Notes: generated by a model not told the origin, from the sequence alone. DNA of 17,919 nt from CAZVAO01 sp964625175 (GCA_964625175.1 CAZVAO010000046.1:1-17919); one strand, 5' to 3'. Counted from the first letter of the stretch, positions 1-7,871 are shown. Made by a program: numbers and translations.

Positions 1-2
1 TT

Positions 3-773
3 CTCGTCATCGATAGGGCTACAAATGCATTTCGCTATGAGGAACTGCAAGACCCTCAGACTCCCTATTTTATAGTGAAGGACGATGCGTTTAATCAGAC
101 GTTACTCAGCTTTGATGATAGAATTGAAGTATCGCTTAATGGTTTTGAATCCTTACAATATGATCACGGTGCCACAAATCCTTTTGGTTTTGAGTGGTTT
201 GAAGATCAATATATCGCATACTTCGATGAACACGGTACAGTTTTAAATATTATTGATACAATTGAGGCAAAATTAGTTTCTCTTGACTTGCAGAACTATT
301 ATCCAGAGGGATTGGTTGATTATCAGAGAGTCAATTGGTTATCAAGCAGTAAACTGATATTAACAGCTCTTTGCGAAAACGGGGTAACTCTTCAAGTAAT
401 CAATGTCGCAACGGGAGAGCTCGAATACACCTATACATTCGCGGATGATGGGTATATTTTCGATATCGTTGGCGATACGGTTTTCATAATGGATATTGAA
501 GAGCGTTTTGTTGTTAAGACAATCAGCGTCGCAGATTATTCAATTACTGAGCTTGCTAGTTGCGACGAACCGATTCAGTTTGCGTTTTATAATGAAGTAG
601 ATAATAGCTTATACTTTGATGTCTATCTGCATGCGGAACTTCAGCAGGATATATATAGGGTAGAAGGCTTGGATATCCCTATTGCAACCTTAGCACCTAC
701 TGGGGAATCAATGTATGACAATGATCAGGCAGTTGTTCAAGATATTGAGAAAGTAACATTGACCAAAAACTAG
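3..773 (+). CDS. 3' part of an unrecognised beta-rich protein (5' truncated by window edge)
   Basis: The reading frame is open from the first bases of the window, so the start lies upstream; the GTG at 75 is only an internal in-frame codon. At least 256 residues are visible, ending at TAG 771-773. I do not recognise the family. The visible part is acidic and rich in short hydrophobic/aromatic stretches separated by turns (for example YIAYFDEHGTVLNIIDT, KLILTALCENGVTLQVINV, GYIFDIVGDTVFIMDI, NSLYFDVYLHAE). This four-stranded-blade rhythm suggests a beta-propeller or similar beta-repeat fold, as in secreted or lipoprotein sensor domains. No membrane segment is visible in this part. A terminator follows, so it ends its transcription unit. 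The coding call is secure; the fold is inference and the function unknown. Confidence 0.75.
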   Translation, partial: LVIDRATNAFRYEELQDPQTPYFIVKDDAFNQTLLSFDDRIEVSLNGFESLQYDHGATNPFGFEWFEDQYIAYFDEHGTVLNIIDTIEAKLVSLDLQNYYPEGLVDYQRVNWLSSSKLILTALCENGVTLQVINVATGELEYTYTFADDGYIFDIVGDTVFIMDIEERFVVKTISVADYSITELASCDEPIQFAFYNEVDNSLYFDVYLHAELQQDIYRVEGLDIPIATLAPTGESMYDNDQAVVQDIEKVTLTKN

Positions 774-834
774 CAAGCAGTTGGCTAGGGTGTGCGGGAA
801 ACACTAGGAAAATCTTAATATATTAAATTTTGTA

Positions 835-872
835 AAGCATCGCCAGGGTGTAATCGCCGGCGGTGCTTCTTT
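835..872 (+). terminator. Probable intrinsic terminator after the first gene
   Basis: A 10-bp stem, AAGCATCGCC (835-844) with GGCGGTGCTT (859-868), contains one G-U pair and a 14-nt loop and is followed by CTTT. The T tract is short, so termination may be inefficient. Confidence 0.6.
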
Positions 873-878
873 ATATAA

Positions 879-927
879 CCATCTCCTATCGCCCAACACC
901 CATCGCCGATCACCCATCATCTAAAAT
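879..927. repeat. Degenerate heptanucleotide tandem repeat, block 1
   Basis: Six consecutive 7-bp units in register, CCATCTC, CTATCGC, CCAACAC, CCATCGC, CGATCAC and CCATCAT (879-920), are followed by a more diverged CTAAAAT (921-927). The consensus is about CCATCRC. The block lies between the terminator of the preceding gene and thrC and has no coding potential. A related block starts at about 7872 and shares the core CACCCATCAT with it. Confidence 0.6.
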
Positions 928-990
928 CCTCTTTCTTTTGCCGCTATTAATTGATAGAATAGAGTTAATATTATACGAGAGTAGATGATT

Positions 991-2058
991 ATGATGTATA
1001 AAGGGGTTATTGAAACATATCGGAAATTTCTACCGGTGAGTGAAAGCACACCGGTTATTAGTCTGTTGGAGGGGGATACACCTTTGATTCCAGCCCATAA
1101 TTTGAGTCGTGAACTGGGGGTTAATCTCTATTTGAAATTTGAGGGATTGAATCCGACGGGCTCATTTAAGGATCGCGGGATGACGCTCGCTGTGAGTAAG
1201 GCGGTAGAGGCGGGCGCTAAGGCCGTTATTTGTGCCTCTACGGGTAATACATCTGCATCAGCTGCGGCTTATGCGGCTCGTGCGGGCATCAAGTGTTTTG
1301 TCCTCCTTCCCGCTGGCAAAGTGGCCATGGGCAAACTCGCTCAAGCCTTGGTTTACGGCGCACAGGTGATTGCCATTGACGGCAATTTTGATGAAGCGTT
1401 AGATCTCGTACGTTATGTTGCTGAAGAATTTGATATGACGATTGTCAATTCGTTAAATCCTTATCGCATTGAGTGCCAGAAGACAGCCGCTTTTGAGGTC
1501 TGCGATGTTTTAGGCAAAGCGCCAGACTATCTTTTTATCCCGGTAGGGAATGCTGGGAATATCACGGCCTATTGGCGGGGTTTCTCGGAGTACTATCAAC
1601 GGGGAAAGATTGCAACGCGCCCCAAAATGATGGGTTGGCAAGCCGCTGGGTCCGCGCCTATTGTGGATGGTGCCATTGTTAAGCATCCTGAAACGATTGC
1701 GACGGCGATTCGCATTGGCAATCCCGTCAGTTGGGACAAAGCATTGCTCGCGGAGAAGGAATCTGGCGGAAAAATCGCTAAAGTGACCGATGAAGAAATC
1801 ACCAGTGCCTATCAGCGACTAGCCGCTACGGAAGGCGTTTTCGCAGAACCCGGGTCCTGTGCTTCTATTGCCGGCTTGATCAAGGCGGTTGAAGAAAACC
1901 GCGTTGAACAAGGCTGTACGGTTGTCGCCGTTCTTACGGGACATGGTCTCAAAGATCCGCAGATGACCCTCAATCTTAATCTGCCGTTTGTCCAAGTGGC
2001 GAATAGTCAGCAGGCGATAAGAGAACTGATAGAGAAGGAATATGCCGATGAGGATTAG
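991..2058 (+). CDS. thrC: Threonine synthase
   Basis: Pyridoxal-phosphate enzyme that converts O-phospho-L-homoserine to L-threonine and phosphate in the cytoplasm, the last step of threonine synthesis. The 355-residue product has the short threonine-synthase form. GSFKDRG places the Schiff-base lysine at K60, STGNTSAS follows at about 83-90, and VGNAGN at about 186-191 fits the glycine-rich cofactor-phosphate loop. In-frame ATGs occur at 985, 991 and 994. I chose 991 because GAGAG (977-981) is then 9 nt away and because family members begin close to the YKGVIETYR segment. thrB overlaps its 3' end, so the two are co-transcribed. The usual partner, homoserine dehydrogenase (hom), is not in the window. 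No T-box or threonine leader peptide is apparent upstream. Confidence 0.95.
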   Translation: MMYKGVIETYRKFLPVSESTPVISLLEGDTPLIPAHNLSRELGVNLYLKFEGLNPTGSFKDRGMTLAVSKAVEAGAKAVICASTGNTSASAAAYAARAGIKCFVLLPAGKVAMGKLAQALVYGAQVIAIDGNFDEALDLVRYVAEEFDMTIVNSLNPYRIECQKTAAFEVCDVLGKAPDYLFIPVGNAGNITAYWRGFSEYYQRGKIATRPKMMGWQAAGSAPIVDGAIVKHPETIATAIRIGNPVSWDKALLAEKESGGKIAKVTDEEITSAYQRLAATEGVFAEPGSCASIAGLIKAVEENRVEQGCTVVAVLTGHGLKDPQMTLNLNLPFVQVANSQQAIRELIEKEYADED

Positions 2059-2956
2059 AGTTCCAGCAACATCGGCTAACTTAGGTTCTGGGTTTGATTG
2101 CCTAGGACTAGCCTTGGATATTTGGATGACCGTTGATGTTGATTTCACAGCATCGGGTGTGCGGGTCGAAAATATCGGGCAGGGACAAGACTATTTGCCG
2201 ACAGATGAACACAATTTTTTCATTCGGGTAATCAACCGAGTCTTAAGGGATTGGGCACATCCGCCTGTGAATGGGATCCACTTGGTCGTTAAGAATGAGA
2301 TCCCACTATCGCGTGGGCTGGGGTCTAGTGCTGCGGCAACCATTGCCAGCATAAAAATCGCATCCGAAATCGCCCATAAACGAATTAGCGGCGAAGAAGC
2401 AATCAGTATTGCAACTCAGATTGAGGGTCACTCCGATAACGCGGCCGCAGCCTATTATGGCGGTTTGGTTTTAAGCAGCATCCGCGATCGCGCAGGCCTG
2501 CATTCGTATCAATTGCCACTCCGCCCTAAGGTGCCGAGTGTATTACTTGCTATCCCTGATTTTCGCCTGCGCACCGCAGAAGCCCGCCGAGTGCTGCCGC
2601 GCCAAGTATCGGTACATGATGCGGTCTATAATAGTTCACGTACCGCTTTGGCGGTGTATGCTTGGACGAGTGGGGAATATGATTTACTCAGGCAAGCCAT
2701 GCAGGATCGAGTCCACCAATACTATCGCATGTCTTTGATTCCCGGTGCTCAAGAAATGCTTCAGGTTGCCTATCGTTGCAAAGGCATCTATGGGTCGGCC
2801 TTGAGTGGTAGTGGTTCAACGATGATTGCCTTTGGAGAAAAAGAAAATTTAGCTTATTTAGCGTTGTTATGGCAACGAATTTGGACGCGTAATTCAATTG
2901 AAGGCAAGTTGGTTTATACAAATATTTCTAATTGTGGTGTGAAGATAGACCACTGA
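2048..2956 (+). CDS. thrB: Homoserine kinase
   Basis: GHMP-family kinase that phosphorylates L-homoserine with ATP, making the substrate of the threonine synthase encoded just upstream. The 302-residue product starts with RVPATSANLGSGFDCLG, typical of ThrB. It carries the GHMP nucleotide loop PLSRGLGSSAAA (86-97) and a C-terminal SALSGSGSTMIAFG motif. ATG 2042 is also in frame, but ATG 2048 is preferred: AAGGA at 2035-2039 is 8 nt upstream and family members usually start at this position. It overlaps thrC by 11 nt, indicating translational coupling. The stop codon lies only 4 nt before the first NrdR-box-like element of the next gene, so thrB has no dedicated 3' spacer. Confidence 0.94.
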   Translation: MRIRVPATSANLGSGFDCLGLALDIWMTVDVDFTASGVRVENIGQGQDYLPTDEHNFFIRVINRVLRDWAHPPVNGIHLVVKNEIPLSRGLGSSAAATIASIKIASEIAHKRISGEEAISIATQIEGHSDNAAAAYYGGLVLSSIRDRAGLHSYQLPLRPKVPSVLLAIPDFRLRTAEARRVLPRQVSVHDAVYNSSRTALAVYAWTSGEYDLLRQAMQDRVHQYYRMSLIPGAQEMLQVAYRCKGIYGSALSGSGSTMIAFGEKENLAYLALLWQRIWTRNSIEGKLVYTNISNCGVKIDH

Positions 2957-2960
2957 TGGA

Positions 2961-2976
2961 GCACAATATATGGAAA
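2961..2976. promoter_or_regulatory. NrdR box 1 (upstream operator of nrdJ)
   Basis: The core CAATATATGG (2964-2973) matches the known NrdR-box core CwAtATaTwG at 9 of 10 positions; the mismatch is G2972. Its core starts 31 bp before that of box 2, about three helical turns, the arrangement expected for cooperative NrdR binding. The nrdR gene itself is not in the window. Confidence 0.7.
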
Positions 2977-2982
2977 ACCCTG

Positions 2983-3012
2983 TTGTAATGTATACAATAT
3001 ATAGTAGATAAT
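2983..3012 (+). promoter_or_regulatory. Candidate nrdJ promoter
   Basis: TTGTAA (2983-2988) and GATAAT (3007-3012) are separated by 18 bp and resemble a sigma-A promoter. NrdR box 2 occupies the spacer, so a bound repressor would block polymerase. An alternative is TTGACT (3021-3026) with CATGAT (3043-3048), spacing 16, which would start transcription inside the terminator hairpin. Confidence 0.5.
2992..3007. promoter_or_regulatory. NrdR box 2 (promoter-overlapping operator of nrdJ)
   Basis: The core CAATATATAG (2995-3004) is a full 10/10 match to the NrdR-box core CwAtATaTwG. It lies between the candidate -35 and -10 elements of nrdJ. NrdR is a zinc-ribbon/ATP-cone repressor that controls ribonucleotide reductase genes across bacteria, and the next gene encodes one. 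Confidence 0.78.
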
Positions 3013-3031
3013 TGGCTTGTTTGACTTTTCT

Positions 3032-3065
3032 AATGGTGCTATCATGATGTTAGCACTATTTTTTT
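3032..3065 (+). terminator. Intrinsic terminator between thrB and nrdJ (possibly in the nrdJ leader)
   Basis: A 10-bp stem, AATGGTGCTA (3032-3041) with TAGCACTATT (3051-3060), contains one G-U pair and a 9-nt loop and runs into seven T (3059-3065). It should end thrCB transcription. It lies downstream of the NrdR boxes and their promoter and only 28 nt before the nrdJ start, so it may also attenuate nrdJ. Confidence 0.8.
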
Positions 3066-3093
3066 ATCTCAAATTTGAAGGGTATGTGATTAC

Positions 3094-5298
3094 ATGAAAT
3101 TAACAAATACAGCAAAGACGGTTCTAGCTAAAAGATATCTCACCAAAGTCGATGGAAAAGTTGTTGAAACACCTGCTGAATTGGTGCAGCGGGTCGCTAA
3201 TAATATCAGTAAAGTCGATTTTGATTATGGCGCAACTGAAGTAGAAGTTCAACAGACCAATAAGGCATTCTATGACTTAATGTGGTCCCAGCGCTTTTTC
3301 CCTAATTCACCAACCTTAATGAACGCTGGGAAAGACCTGCAGCAGTTATCGGCTTGTTTTGTCTTGCCGATTGAAGATTCTATGGAGAGTATTTTTGAAG
3401 CCGTCAAGAATGCGGCTCTAATCCACAAAAGTGGTGGGGGAACCGGATTCTCTTTCTCCAGATTGCGCCCAGCAAACGCATCCGTGCGTTCCACTGGTGG
3501 CGTGGCGAGCGGACCAATTTCCTTTATGAAAGTTTTTAATGCGGCGACAGAAGCCGTGAAACAGGGTGGGGTGCGTCGTGGGGCTAACATGGCGATCTTG
3601 CGCGTTGACCATCCCGATATCTTGGACTTCATTAAGTGTAAAGATGATAAGAGCGAGTTGACAAATTTTAATATTTCCGTAGGGATCACCGATGCATTCA
3701 TGGAAGCTTTAGCACAGGATGGTCAATATGATATCATCAATCCTAAGGATAAAGCAGTTGTTGACCGAATCGCTGCACGGGAAGTTTGGGACGAAATCAT
3801 TCAGGGGGCTTGGCATAGTGGTGAACCAGGAGTTGTTTTCTTGGATCGCTTGAATGCCGCTAATCCGACACCCAAAGTTGCCGAGATTGAAAGCACAAAC
3901 CCCTGTGGCGAACAGCCATTACTGCCCTATGAATCCTGTAATTTAGGTTCAATCAATCTCTCTAAATTTGTATTGAATGGGCTAATTGATTGGGATGAAT
4001 TGGCCCAGACCATCCATACAGCTGTACATTTTTTGGATAATGTTATTGATGCCAACAATTATCCATTACCGGCAATTGCAGATATGACGAAGAGTAACCG
4101 CAAAATCGGCCTAGGGGTTATGGGGTTTGCCGATCTTCTTATGATGCTCAATATTCCTTATAACTCCAATGCCGCCGTAGATATGGCTGAAAAAGTGATG
4201 AAGTTTGTCAATGATACAGGGCGTGCCGCCTCAATGAAACTGGCTGAACAAAGAGGCGCCTTCCCCAATTTCGCAGAAAGTATTTTTGGCGATGGTCCTC
4301 TAATGCGCAATGCGACGATTACAACGATTGCTCCTACCGGTAGTATTAGTATTATGGCAGGTTGTTCGAGTGGAATCGAACCCGTATTTGCCTTTGCCTT
4401 TGTCCGTAATGTGTTAGACGATGAGCATCTGATCGAGGTGCATCCCGCCTTTGAACAGCTGATGAAAGAAAAAGGGCTCTACTCACAGGACCTCATGGAG
4501 ACAGTATCTAAAGAAGGTAATGTGCATTCGGCTTTCCTCTCCAAAGCCATTAAAGAAGTCTTTGTGACGGCCCATGATATTACACCCATTTGGCATATGC
4601 GGATTCAGGCAGCGTTTCAGAAGTATGTAGACAATGCCGTATCCAAAACGGTTAATTTCACAGAGGATGCTACCAAAGAGGAAGTCGCAGATGTGTTCCG
4701 CTTAGCCTATGAACACGGTTGCAAAGGGGTTACAATCTACCGTGATGGTAGCCGCGATATGCAGGTGCTCAATGCTGGAATCAAGCCGGCCACCAAAGAA
4801 GGCGAGCAGATGACAGTGGCAGTTGGGTCCCATATTATCCCGCGCCAACGCCCCGAAGAGACGTTCGGATCGACGAAGAAATATAATATAGGTGGGTGTG
4901 GCAAGCTTTATGTCACAGTGAACCAAGATGAAGAAGGGGTATGTGAAGTCTTTACCTCTACGGGTAGTGAAGGATGCGAAGCCATGGCCGATGCGTTGGC
5001 TCGCCTCATCAGCATTTCCATACGGTCTGGCGTCGCGATTGATGCCATTATCGATCAGCTCCGTGGCATTCGTTGCATCGGATGTATTATCGACGACGAT
5101 ACTGATGTGTTGTCTTGCCCAGATGCAATTGCTCAGTCGCTCGAGAAAGCGGTTAAAGGCTACGCGAGTTTCTCACTCGATTTCGTTGGCGGACCACGCA
5201 ATGTGGAAATTTGCCCCGAACCAGGCTGTGGTGGGCTCGTGATTCATCAGGATGGTTGCTATATTTGCCGCAATTGTGGCTTCACGAAATGTTCATAA
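3094..5298 (+). CDS. nrdJ: Adenosylcobalamin-dependent (class II) ribonucleoside-diphosphate reductase
   Basis: Reduces ribonucleotides to deoxyribonucleotides for DNA synthesis, using a thiyl radical generated from adenosylcobalamin. It needs no oxygen and no separate radical subunit. The 734 residues begin with an alpha-helical segment without an ATP-cone. NSPTLMNAG is at 71-79, LSACFV has the first redox cysteine (C88), NPCGEQ has the thiyl-radical cysteine C271 with N269 and E273, and C282 in ESCNLGS is the second redox cysteine. PTGSISI follows. A TSCPD-type domain occupies about 600-680, and the C-terminus has a cysteine-rich tail (CPEPGC, CYICRNC, FTKC) that probably shuttles reducing equivalents. 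AAGGGT (3078-3083) is the likely ribosome binding site. It is monocistronic, with an NrdR-type control region upstream and a terminator downstream. No cobalamin riboswitch fits in the short leader. Confidence 0.96.
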   Translation: MKLTNTAKTVLAKRYLTKVDGKVVETPAELVQRVANNISKVDFDYGATEVEVQQTNKAFYDLMWSQRFFPNSPTLMNAGKDLQQLSACFVLPIEDSMESIFEAVKNAALIHKSGGGTGFSFSRLRPANASVRSTGGVASGPISFMKVFNAATEAVKQGGVRRGANMAILRVDHPDILDFIKCKDDKSELTNFNISVGITDAFMEALAQDGQYDIINPKDKAVVDRIAAREVWDEIIQGAWHSGEPGVVFLDRLNAANPTPKVAEIESTNPCGEQPLLPYESCNLGSINLSKFVLNGLIDWDELAQTIHTAVHFLDNVIDANNYPLPAIADMTKSNRKIGLGVMGFADLLMMLNIPYNSNAAVDMAEKVMKFVNDTGRAASMKLAEQRGAFPNFAESIFGDGPLMRNATITTIAPTGSISIMAGCSSGIEPVFAFAFVRNVLDDEHLIEVHPAFEQLMKEKGLYSQDLMETVSKEGNVHSAFLSKAIKEVFVTAHDITPIWHMRIQAAFQKYVDNAVSKTVNFTEDATKEEVADVFRLAYEHGCKGVTIYRDGSRDMQVLNAGIKPATKEGEQMTVAVGSHIIPRQRPEETFGSTKKYNIGGCGKLYVTVNQDEEGVCEVFTSTGSEGCEAMADALARLISISIRSGVAIDAIIDQLRGIRCIGCIIDDDTDVLSCPDAIAQSLEKAVKGYASFSLDFVGGPRNVEICPEPGCGGLVIHQDGCYICRNCGFTKCS

Positions 5299-5329
5299 TT
5301 AATTCAAAATAATTGCATAAAACGTCTGA

Positions 5330-5362
5330 GGGGCATGAGCGTAAGCGTTCGTGCCCCTTTTT
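5330..5362 (+). terminator. Intrinsic terminator of nrdJ
   Basis: A 12-bp GC-rich stem, GGGGCATGAGCG (5330-5341) with CGTTCGTGCCCC (5346-5357), contains two G-U pairs and a TAAG tetraloop and is followed by TTTTT. It is a textbook rho-independent terminator 32 nt after the nrdJ stop. Confidence 0.92.
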
Positions 5363-5688
5363 GGTTTAAGGTTAAGAAGGTCCTATTTGAGGTACTTTGC
5401 AGACCGCTTCTACCGACCCCTAGGATCAAAGTAGCAGTTATTTACCAACGCTCCAGCTCTAAATATGGTAAGATAGAGATAGGTTGATTTGTAGGCGTAT
5501 GTCTGAATATTGATGCTTAAAGATGTTGTAGGCAGTATATGAATGAGCTTTTATGACGCTTCGACCGATTGCCTTTCATGATCATAAATGATAAGACCCA
5601 CGACTAGGAAGGGGCTGATCTTAGAAGAGGTCTACAATAAAAAGCAGGCATTCTCATATAAAAATCTTAAAAGAGGGGCTATTTAAAA
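5363..5688. other. 326-bp spacer upstream of the cell-wall hydrolase gene
   Basis: No convincing ORF, tRNA or known riboswitch consensus was seen. TTGATT (5484-5489) with AATATT (5506-5511), spacing 16, is a weak sigma-A-like promoter candidate. A small palindromic patch containing TCATGATCAT lies near 5576-5585. AGAGGGG at about 5672 is the ribosome binding site of the next gene. The length leaves room for a structured leader that I cannot identify by eye. Confidence 0.4.
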
Positions 5689-7779
5689 ATGAAAATCAAA
5701 AAACCTATAGTATTTCTCTCATTATTGGTTTTAATCTTGATCTGTGGCTCAACAACAGATGCCAATGCAGTTGATTATATACAACTAATAGTAAACGATC
5801 GTGATCTCACAGCGCTGGCAAGCCCAATGATTGTCAACGGCAGAACACTGGTTCCGATCCGTTTTGTGTCAGAAGAAATTGGCGCTACGGTCATGTGGGA
5901 TGGAGAAAAGCGAACCGTATTGGTCCAAAAAGAGGGAAAAAGCGTTTTTCTTAGAATTGACAAACATTTAATTGACTATAACCACGGTGCATTGTTTCAA
6001 TTAAGTGATGTTGCCCCGCTGATCATCAATGATCGTACTTATGTGCCATTGCGCTTAATCAGTAATGCGCTTGGTATCGGGATCGATTGGGCAGGAGCAA
6101 CCAAAACCGTTTTTGTCGATTCACGTCAATCCTCGCAAATTCAATCGTTTTTTGATATCCAATTGACATCGCCAATTGAGGGCGACACGATTTATGGAGA
6201 GAGCCAGGTTACCGTATCAATCCCAGATTCATACAAGGCCATCACAAAAGTGCTCAAATTGATGTTGCTAGACAAAACAACGGGTACAGGTTTCATCATT
6301 GCTATGACCGAGGACCTTGAAGCAGCCCTCAACTATTTACCTAGATTTGAAGATAATGGCCCGAAAATATTGGTTGCCGCTTTGTATGATCAGAACAATA
6401 AATTCATTGGTGGCGATTCAATAGGGGTTACACTCGCAGTAAATCCCCGAGTGACTTTATCTGGTATTACTGATTATGGAACCATTACCAGCACAGCCGT
6501 ATTTAAACCGAGTCTTAACTTTTTAGTTGAGTCTGTTCAGTACGAATTAACAAAACTAGAAAATGGAAAAGTAAGTACAATAACCGAGCAAGACCCCTTT
6601 GGCTCTTACAGTTGGTCACCAACCATGGAGCAAAACGGGTCCTATACAATTAAGTGCATCGCATCTGATAGTAATGGCAACGCCTATGAAAGCCAAACCT
6701 ATCACGTAACCGTCGCCGTTACACGAAAATTGTCACTAACAGGCGTTTCTGGGGGGATGACCATTAACAAACCGGTGACCCTCAACGTATCCAGAAACTT
6801 TGATGTTACTGAAACACGCTATATCCTGCAAGATCGTGCAACTGGTAGAGAAACGATACTAGCCACCAAACCGTATGGAAGCTATTCTTGGTTTCCTGAT
6901 ATGGCCTATGCGGGCAACAAGGAACTCTATGTTAGTGTGACTGATACAAAAGGTCAAATCCATAATAGCAATCCTATAAGCGTTAAGGTGGATGGGTCGC
7001 CAAAAGTGATTCTCAAAGGAATTGGCCCCAATCAAGTACTAACTGGTGCTGCGGATTTGGCTGTAACAAGTAATGTTCAACTGGCGAGCATAAAATATAT
7101 CTTAACCAATAAGACAACGGGGTCTACAAGGATCCTCTCATCCAGTAGCACTCCAAATCAAGCCTATGAATTTGTTCCTAAATCTACGGATGCGGGTAAA
7201 GTATTGATCAAAGCGGAGGGTGTTTTCGAAAGCAAGAAGATTTATACAGAAGAGATTTCACTCACCATTTATTTAGGCAAAACATATGGACCGCAAGCCA
7301 TCATCGCTAAAGATCGCTTTCTTGCATTTGCAGCGGATATGGCCCAAGAATCGTGGGCGAAAACAGGTATGTCTGCCGCCCTACAAACGGCACAGTCGAT
7401 CCTTGAAACAGGTTGGGGTCAAAGTGTTCCAGTCGATAAATACTCAGGTAAGTTCTCGAATAATCTCTTTGGCATCAAAGGAAGTAGCAGCAATGGTTCG
7501 GTTATTTCCAACACCTGGGAAGTCTATAATGGCGTGACCTATCGCATTGATGCCGCCTTCAGAGCATACAACGATGTTCAAGAAAGTTGGGATGATCACA
7601 AGAGATTACTGCTTAACGCATCGCGCTATGAACCATTCAGAGAGGTAATGGTGGATTATAGTTTAGGTGCATGGGCGATAAAAAGAGCGGGCTATGCAAC
7701 CGATCCTTTATATCCTATGAAATTAATTCGCATTATTAAACAGTACAATCTCCAAGAATTAGACCGAGTCGCCCCATAA
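5689..7779 (+). CDS. Secreted multidomain N-acetylglucosaminidase (copper-amine-oxidase-N domain, Ig-like repeats, GH73-type catalytic domain)
   Basis: Probable extracellular peptidoglycan hydrolase that cleaves beta-1,4-N-acetylglucosaminyl bonds during wall remodelling. The 696 residues start with a Sec signal peptide (basic MKIKK, hydrophobic 7-20, likely cleavage near ANA-VD at 25-28). Residues about 30-143 form a copper-amine-oxidase-N-like domain with the repeated signatures INGRTLVPIRF-type (VNGRTLVPIRF 49-59; INDRTYVPLRL 113-123), which in clostridial surface proteins is thought to act in wall attachment, not copper oxidation. Residues about 155-530 hold four Ig-like repeats of about 90 residues; the second and third share GSYSW-P-M (305-313, 397-405). 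Residues about 538-690 are the glucosaminidase domain, with QSILETGWGQS (catalytic-type E573), NNLFGIKG and GYATDPLYP. A good terminator follows, so it is monocistronic. Substrate assignment is by family, not shown. Confidence 0.88.
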   Translation: MKIKKPIVFLSLLVLILICGSTTDANAVDYIQLIVNDRDLTALASPMIVNGRTLVPIRFVSEEIGATVMWDGEKRTVLVQKEGKSVFLRIDKHLIDYNHGALFQLSDVAPLIINDRTYVPLRLISNALGIGIDWAGATKTVFVDSRQSSQIQSFFDIQLTSPIEGDTIYGESQVTVSIPDSYKAITKVLKLMLLDKTTGTGFIIAMTEDLEAALNYLPRFEDNGPKILVAALYDQNNKFIGGDSIGVTLAVNPRVTLSGITDYGTITSTAVFKPSLNFLVESVQYELTKLENGKVSTITEQDPFGSYSWSPTMEQNGSYTIKCIASDSNGNAYESQTYHVTVAVTRKLSLTGVSGGMTINKPVTLNVSRNFDVTETRYILQDRATGRETILATKPYGSYSWFPDMAYAGNKELYVSVTDTKGQIHNSNPISVKVDGSPKVILKGIGPNQVLTGAADLAVTSNVQLASIKYILTNKTTGSTRILSSSSTPNQAYEFVPKSTDAGKVLIKAEGVFESKKIYTEEISLTIYLGKTYGPQAIIAKDRFLAFAADMAQESWAKTGMSAALQTAQSILETGWGQSVPVDKYSGKFSNNLFGIKGSSSNGSVISNTWEVYNGVTYRIDAAFRAYNDVQESWDDHKRLLLNASRYEPFREVMVDYSLGAWAIKRAGYATDPLYPMKLIRIIKQYNLQELDRVAP

Positions 7780-7785
7780 AGAGAT

Positions 7786-7827
7786 AAAACGAATACCTGG
7801 TCTCGGTTGACTAGGTATTCGTTTTTT
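7786..7827 (+). terminator. Intrinsic terminator of the glucosaminidase gene
   Basis: AAAACGAATACCT (7786-7798) pairs exactly with AGGTATTCGTTTT (7813-7825). The stem extends inward by G-U, G-C, T-A and C-G pairs to a 6-nt loop, about 17 bp in all, and the 3' side lies in a T6 run. The hairpin is A-rich on its 5' side, so it could also work for convergent transcription. Confidence 0.9.
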
Positions 7828-7871
7828 AATTGATTCGGTCGTTTTCACAGCTTTAAGGATTTTGAGTGGTC

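Noticed and set aside
879..927. CRISPR array
   Set aside because: Units are 7 bp with no spacers of 30-40 bp and no cas genes in the window.
2957..3093. Cobalamin riboswitch upstream of nrdJ
   Set aside because: The spacer is 137 bp and is filled by NrdR boxes, promoter and terminator; no B12-box-like sequence is visible.
3270..3701. Minus-strand ORFs inside nrdJ (also 3418-3612 and 4702-4926)
   Set aside because: They are shadows of a strongly conserved gene on the other strand, with no ribosome binding site or recognisable product.
4928..5242. Plus-strand 104-codon ORF within nrdJ
   Set aside because: Out-of-frame reading of the TSCPD and cysteine-rich part of nrdJ; the nrdJ frame carries the conserved residues.
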